Below are positions 15,010 to 18,945 of a stretch of DNA of 18,945 nucleotides, piece after piece (position 1 is the stretch's first letter; each line of letters begins with the position of its first letter). The position numbers were made by a program, and so were the translations under genes. The notes under the pieces were generated by a model. It had not been told where the DNA came from. It ran no database searches and saw only the letters and a program-made list of their open reading frames with translations. Origin of the DNA: Alphaproteobacteria bacterium (GTDB lineage Bacteria; Pseudomonadota; Alphaproteobacteria; Sphingomonadales; Sphingomonadaceae); NCBI GenBank assembly GCA_028869975.1, contig JAGWQR010000109.1:1-18945 (forward strand). Direction: 5' to 3'.

Positions 15010-15461
15010 GCGTTCCACATTTCACGTTTGATCCGCCAAGCACGGTCTACACCACGATGCAGAACAAACAGCATCTTGCCGCCGCCATCAAACGGTGGCT
15101 TGCCATTGGCAAAGACCACATGCTGATGCTCTGTGCACCATTCGGAAGCCCAGTTGCCATGCACAGCAATATCCGTGCAGTGCAATTCAAAGCCTGTCAT
15201 ACGCGCACCCGACAAGCTGGCCATCACATCAGCCATGAATTTGGCAATAGCCGGCTTACGAATGATTGGCGGGGTTGATGGCAGCAGGCTAACGCCATCT
15301 TCTTCCCACAATGCCAAGGTTGCCGGATTGTCCATATTCCGGGTCGCGTCGCTGAGCGCTGCATTGAACGCCACAATCCCGGCATGTGTATCCTGTGCGG
15401 GTGCTGCTGGAGCGCCCACCACCATGCAGATCAGCAATACCGAGTGAATTGCGCGCGCCAT
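15003..15461 (-). CDS. exported NTF2-like (SnoaL/DUF4440-type) protein
   Basis: This 152-residue protein has a signal peptide (MARAIHSVLLICMVVGAPAAPAQ; cut near residue 23), then a single cone-shaped NTF2-like domain. The segments IVAFNAALSDATRNMDNPATLALWEEDGVSLLPSTPP and a C-terminal GGKMLFVLHRGVDRAWRIKREMWN follow the pattern of the SgcJ/EcaC and DUF4440 groups (shown in parts: IVAFNAALSDATRNMDN, LWEEDGVSLLP, WRIKREMWN). Function in this fold ranges from enzymes to binding proteins, so no reaction is proposed. The ATG directly follows the aminotransferase stop (TAGATG), which implies coupled translation, with GGGGAT as a possible ribosome-binding site inside the upstream gene. Confidence 0.8.
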   Translation of the reverse strand: MARAIHSVLLICMVVGAPAAPAQDTHAGIVAFNAALSDATRNMDNPATLALWEEDGVSLLPSTPPIIRKPAIAKFMADVMASLSGARMTGFELHCTDIAVHGNWASEWCTEHQHVVFANGKPPFDGGGKMLFVLHRGVDRAWRIKREMWNAA

Positions 15462-16673
15462 CTAGCGCAAATCCCCGCAAGCGCGCTGGATGCGGGTGCA
15501 GGCTTCGGTGAGGATTACCTCGCTCGTTGCATAGGAGATGCGGAACGCCGGCTCCAGGCCGAACGCGCCGCCATGCACTGCCGCGACCTGCGCGCTATCG
15601 AGGAAATAATCGATCAGCGCGGCGTCATTGGTGATGACCTTGCCGTCCGGCGTTGTCTTCCCGATCAGGCCCGAGACATCGGGGTAGACATAGAAGGCCC
15701 CTTCCGGCGTCGGGCAGTGCATCCCGTTGACCTGGTTGAGCATCGAAATGACCAGATCGCGCCGCGATTTGAACGCGGCGTTGCGCTCCACCAGAAAGCT
15801 CTGATCGCCATTGAGCGCCGCTGTCGCTGCCGCCTGCGCAATCGAGCACGGGTTGCTGGTCGATTGCGATTGCAGCTTGGCCATTGCCTTGATGAGCCAG
15901 GCCGGACCGCCCGCAAAACCAATCCGCCAACCGGTCATGCTATACGCCTTGGAGCAGCCATTCACGGTTAGTACCCGCTCGTACAGGTCCGGGCAGACCT
16001 GCGCGATGGTGGTGAATGTGAAGCCATCATAGACGATATGCTCATACATATCGTCGGCCATCACCCAGACATGGGGGTGGCGGCGCAGCACCTCACCGAG
16101 CGCATTCAACTCGGCCTCGGTATAGGCGCCACCGGTCGGGTTGGAGGGCGAATTGAGCAGCAGCCATTTGGTGCGTGGCGTGATCGCCGCTTCAAGCTGC
16201 TCCGCGCTGATTTTATAATTCTGTGCAGCGGAGGCCTTCACGATCACCGGCGTCCCGCCCGCGAAATTGACAATATCGGGATAGCTTACCCAATAAGGCG
16301 CGGGGATAATGACCTCATCGCCCGGATTGACGGTGGCAACCAGCGCGTTGAACAGGGTGTGCTTCCCGCCGACATTGACGCTGATCTGCGCTGGCGCATA
16401 ATCAAGGCCATTGTCGCGCTTGAACTTGGCGGCGATGGCGGCTTTGAGCTCCGCCGTGCCATCAACATTGGTGTATTTGGTCTGGCCGTTGCGGATCGCT
16501 TCGATCGCGGCCTCTTTCACGAAATCGGGGGTGTCAAAGTCCGGCTCGCCAGCAGAAAGCCCGATGACATCGACGCCCTTGGCCTTGAGCTCAAGCACGC
16601 GGCTGGTCATGGCGAGCGTGGCGGAGGGCTGGATGCGGTTCAGGGCAAGCGAAGGGCCAAAGGCGGCGGACAT
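15462..16673 (-). CDS. pyridoxal-phosphate aminotransferase, class I (aspartate aminotransferase type I-gamma)
   Basis: This fold-type I PLP enzyme has 403 residues. PLP Lys242 lies in NGCSKAYSMTGWRIGFAGG; Asn177 in NSPSNPTGG, the acidic pair near Asp207/Asp208 and Tyr210 contact the cofactor; FRISYATS near the end holds the carboxylate-binding arginine. GLSAGEPDFDTP near residue 38 is typical of the I-gamma aspartate aminotransferases, some of which also use prephenate. It should interconvert aspartate and oxaloacetate. The start at 16673 was chosen over a GTG six bases upstream because GAGG sits at ideal distance from the ATG. A probable promoter lies in the end of pabBC. Confidence 0.93.
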   Translation of the reverse strand: MSAAFGPSLALNRIQPSATLAMTSRVLELKAKGVDVIGLSAGEPDFDTPDFVKEAAIEAIRNGQTKYTNVDGTAELKAAIAAKFKRDNGLDYAPAQISVNVGGKHTLFNALVATVNPGDEVIIPAPYWVSYPDIVNFAGGTPVIVKASAAQNYKISAEQLEAAITPRTKWLLLNSPSNPTGGAYTEAELNALGEVLRRHPHVWVMADDMYEHIVYDGFTFTTIAQVCPDLYERVLTVNGCSKAYSMTGWRIGFAGGPAWLIKAMAKLQSQSTSNPCSIAQAAATAALNGDQSFLVERNAAFKSRRDLVISMLNQVNGMHCPTPEGAFYVYPDVSGLIGKTTPDGKVITNDAALIDYFLDSAQVAAVHGGAFGLEPAFRISYATSEVILTEACTRIQRACGDLR

Positions 16674-16703
16674 AATCACCTCAATTTAGAGTGGAATAGT
16701 GGA

Positions 16704-16731
16704 CTTATAACGATTTGAGCCGCGCTGGCAA
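16704..16731 (-). promoter_or_regulatory. candidate promoter for the aminotransferase
   Basis: On the minus strand TTGCCA (16726-16731) and TATAAG (16704-16709) are 16 bases apart, each matching 5 of 6 consensus positions of a sigma-70 promoter. It overlaps the last codons and stop of pabBC and would give a leader of about 24 bases. Confidence 0.5.
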
Positions 16732-18465
16732 CAGCCCACGCAGCGCATTACCGATGAAAAAGCCTTGCGATAAATCCTCCACCCGCAAATCACCCTCTCT
16801 CGCCTCGCCGCGTTCGATAAGCGCGGCGCGGAACACGCCAGGAAGCATGCCGCGACTGAGCGGCGGGGTGAGCAATACGCCATTGCGCGCAACGAAAATG
16901 TTCGAGAAGCTGCCCTCGGTGAGAAAGCCTTTGGGGTCGGTGAAGATCATCTCAAACGCGCCACATGCCCGCCGCGCATCGTCATAAAAGCCCCGGTCGC
17001 TGGTTTTGTGGGCGAGGCGTACATCATCGCTGCGTACCGGGAGTGGCGCAATCGCCAAATCCACCACACCCATAGGCGTCTCCGGCATCGGGCCAATCTC
17101 GATACTGACCGCGCCCGATTTACCCAGCCGCAGCCGCAATCGCCGCAGGCCCGCATGGCGGATCGTAGCGGCCTGGAGCGCGTTACGCACATCATGGCGG
17201 TTGAACGGAAAGCCGAACTGCGCAGCGGACGCCTTCATACGTGCGAGATGCCCCTCCAGTAGGGTGATCCCTGCGTCGGGATCAAAGCGCATCGTCTCGA
17301 TCAGGTCGAACGCAACCGGCGACATAACAAACGCGCCCTTCACAGCGCATTCTGCCCATTCGTCGCTTTCCATCGAATCTGCCACTATCCCTGATCCCAA
17401 ACCCAAAACGGCCTTGTTGGCCCCGTTTTGCAGCGCCAGCGTGCGAATGGCAACATTGAACACCGCATCGCCATTCGCATCAATCCTCCCGATGCTGCCG
17501 GTGTAGGCGCCGCGCGCGGTGCGTTCCACCTCCGCAATCACTTCCATCGCCCGTATTTTTGGCGCGCCGGTGACCGAGCCGCAGGGGAACAGCGTCCTGA
17601 GCACATCGGTCGCAGAGAGGTCTGCACGCAACCGCGCGGCAACCGTCGAGGTCATCTGATGGACGTGGCGGTATGTTTCGACATCAAACAGCGCGGGCAC
17701 TTTGACCGATCCCGCCTCCGCCACGCGTGACAGATCGTTGCGGAGCAGATCAACGATCATCAGATTTTCGGCGCGCTGCTTGGGATCATCAAGCAGGGCC
17801 TCGATTTCCGAGGCGTCGTCGCCAGTCCGCGCCGCCGTGCCCTTCATCGGCTTGGCGATGAGCTTGCCATTGTGGAGCGTGAAAAACAGTTCGGGTGAAG
17901 CCGAAAGCAGCCAGTTGCTGCCAGTAAAAATAATCCCGCCATAGGGCGCATTTGCCCTCATGCGCAGCCCCGCATAGAGGCTGAGCGGATGACCCGCACA
18001 GGCGACATCTGCCGGATAGGTGAGGTTGGCCTGATAAATATCCCCCGCCTCAATTAACACCTGCACGCGCGCGAAGGCTTGCGTATAGTCAGCGCGCGTA
18101 ATGTGTGGCTCCGGCACGCCCAGCCAGCCCGATTGTGGCTGCGGGAGCAGGGCGGGCACGTCCTCCGGCGCAATTTCGTCATAACGATCAAACTGCCCGA
18201 ACCAGAGCAGCGGATCTGCGTTCCCATATGCTTTGCCTGCCAGTTTCGGCTCAAGTGCATAACCGGCCTCGAAGGTGATGAACCCCGCCGCATGCAGCCC
18301 GCGCGCCTGCGCATCGGCCACTTCCGCCAGTGCATCTTCCACGTCCTCCGCACTATCCGCCTGCACCACAGACACCGGATCACGATACAGTCTTGCCGGT
18401 GCAGCGCCTGCGGCGCGTGCATCATCGAGCAGCACAAAGGGCGCGTTGTCGGGAAGATGAGCCAT
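16705..18465 (-). CDS. pabB: fused aminodeoxychorismate synthase component I / aminodeoxychorismate lyase
   Basis: Two folate-pathway enzymes are joined in one 586-residue chain. Residues 1-370 are PabB (chorismate to 4-amino-4-deoxychorismate): DIYQANLTYP, SASPELFF, the motif PMKGTAAR with Lys208 (the PabB-type lysine, where anthranilate synthases have alanine), LIVDLLRNDLSR-like MIVDLLRNDLSRV, and GSVTGAPKIRAMEVI. Residues about 375-586 are PabC, a fold-type IV PLP lyase that releases p-aminobenzoate: Lys487 in VRLAHKTSDRGFYDDAR and GFLTEGSFSNIFV. The start at 18465 gives MAHLPDNAPFVLLDD; an ATG at 18534 would overlap the divergent MBL gene. The amidotransferase subunit PabA is not in the window. 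Confidence 0.93.
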   Translation of the reverse strand: MAHLPDNAPFVLLDDARAAGAAPARLYRDPVSVVQADSAEDVEDALAEVADAQARGLHAAGFITFEAGYALEPKLAGKAYGNADPLLWFGQFDRYDEIAPEDVPALLPQPQSGWLGVPEPHITRADYTQAFARVQVLIEAGDIYQANLTYPADVACAGHPLSLYAGLRMRANAPYGGIIFTGSNWLLSASPELFFTLHNGKLIAKPMKGTAARTGDDASEIEALLDDPKQRAENLMIVDLLRNDLSRVAEAGSVKVPALFDVETYRHVHQMTSTVAARLRADLSATDVLRTLFPCGSVTGAPKIRAMEVIAEVERTARGAYTGSIGRIDANGDAVFNVAIRTLALQNGANKAVLGLGSGIVADSMESDEWAECAVKGAFVMSPVAFDLIETMRFDPDAGITLLEGHLARMKASAAQFGFPFNRHDVRNALQAATIRHAGLRRLRLRLGKSGAVSIEIGPMPETPMGVVDLAIAPLPVRSDDVRLAHKTSDRGFYDDARRACGAFEMIFTDPKGFLTEGSFSNIFVARNGVLLTPPLSRGMLPGVFRAALIERGEAREGDLRVEDLSQGFFIGNALRGLLPARLKSL

Positions 18466-18532
18466 AAGCGGCGCGCTATAGGGCGATCCGCACCACCTTG
18501 CCAGTGCGTGCGCGCTGGGGCATGGCCGTGCC

Positions 18533-18945
18533 ATGCCTCAAAACGAAACTCCCCTCAAAGCCGTCATCATCCCGGTCACTACGTTCCAGCAGAACTGTAC
18601 ATTGCTGTGGTGCACGCAAACGATGCGTGGTGCGTTCTGCGATCCCGGTGGCGATCTTGATAAATTGAAGGCGGCGGCGCAGCAGCATGGCGTCACCATC
18701 GAGAAACTGATCGTCACGCATGGCCATGCCGATCATTGCGGGCAGGCGGGGGTGCTGGCGCAGGAGCTTGGCGTGCCGATCGAAGGGCCACAGCGCGAGG
18801 ATGCGTTCTGGATCGGCCAGCATGAGGATGCCGGGCGGCGCTACGGCTTTCCCGCCAAGACTTTTGTGCCCGATCGCTGGCTGGAGGATGGTGATAAGGT
18901 AACAGTCGGCAATCTCACATTCAGTGTGTCTCATTGCCCCGGCCA
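18533..18945 (+). CDS. MBL-fold metallo-hydrolase (glyoxalase II-like), 3' end outside window
   Basis: The first 137 residues of a metallo-beta-lactamase-fold hydrolase are present; the frame is open to the right edge. It begins MPQNETPLKAVIIPVTTFQQ, and the metal-binding signature THGHADHCG is at residues 62-70 (His63, His65, Asp67, His68), followed near the edge by SHCPG, the start of the next metal-ligand region (usually HCPGHTPG). The compact N-terminus and 'NCTLLWC' strand resemble the YcbL/GloB-like group of small thioester hydrolases, but the substrate cannot be inferred. Its ATG is 67 bases from that of the divergent pabBC gene. The ribosome-binding site is weak (GGGG). Confidence 0.88.
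   Translation, partial: MPQNETPLKAVIIPVTTFQQNCTLLWCTQTMRGAFCDPGGDLDKLKAAAQQHGVTIEKLIVTHGHADHCGQAGVLAQELGVPIEGPQREDAFWIGQHEDAGRRYGFPAKTFVPDRWLEDGDKVTVGNLTFSVSHCPG

Overview
The window is ordinary, densely packed chromosome from an alphaproteobacterium, most likely a member of the Sphingomonadales. The evidence is a GC-rich sequence with nearly gap-free gene packing, a single-receiver DivK homologue, a System I cytochrome c maturation cluster, a [4Fe-4S]-type PurF with propeptide, a fused PabB-PabC, and tandem DUF4139 secreted proteins. One of the secreted proteins carries a short motif that resembles the plug of sphingomonad TonB-dependent receptors. No tRNA, rRNA, CRISPR array, transposase, integrase or phage gene was seen, and no gene-free stretch exceeds about 180 bases.

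Layout. 1-2164 (minus) holds ccmC-ccmD-ccmE-ccmF, the haem-handling core of cytochrome c maturation, with 4-base stop/start overlaps; ccmF runs off the left edge. 2224-4017 (minus) is a 597-residue DmdC-type acyl-CoA dehydrogenase, with a perfect palindromic operator candidate placed right after a -35-like TTGACA. 4070-4432 (minus) is hisI, divergent from purF (4551-6014, plus). purF overlaps an SDR gene, which overlaps queG; both downstream genes look translationally coupled. 7734-10753 (minus) is a pair of exported DUF4139 paralogues. 10850-12133 (plus) is murA, followed tail-to-tail by a small lipoprotein gene. 12632-13627 (plus) is an adenosine kinase-like PfkB protein, tail-to-tail with a secreted glycine-zipper protein (13632-14423, minus). 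14600-14998 (plus) is divK with a TTG start. 15003-18465 (minus) is a run of pabBC, a class I aminotransferase and an exported NTF2-like protein. 18533-18945 (plus) is the start of an MBL-fold hydrolase.

How the genes relate. Most are housekeeping: cytochrome c assembly, purine and histidine synthesis (PurF uses PRPP; HisI opens phosphoribosyl-AMP), queuosine tRNA modification, peptidoglycan precursor synthesis, folate synthesis, amino-acid transamination, purine salvage and cell-cycle control. The envelope-directed unknowns (two DUF4139 proteins, lipoprotein, glycine-zipper protein, NTF2-like protein) are the least understood part. I found no convincing new multi-gene system. The best leads are the DUF4139 pair with its TonB-receptor-like motif and polyproline run, and the palindromic operator upstream of the acyl-CoA dehydrogenase.
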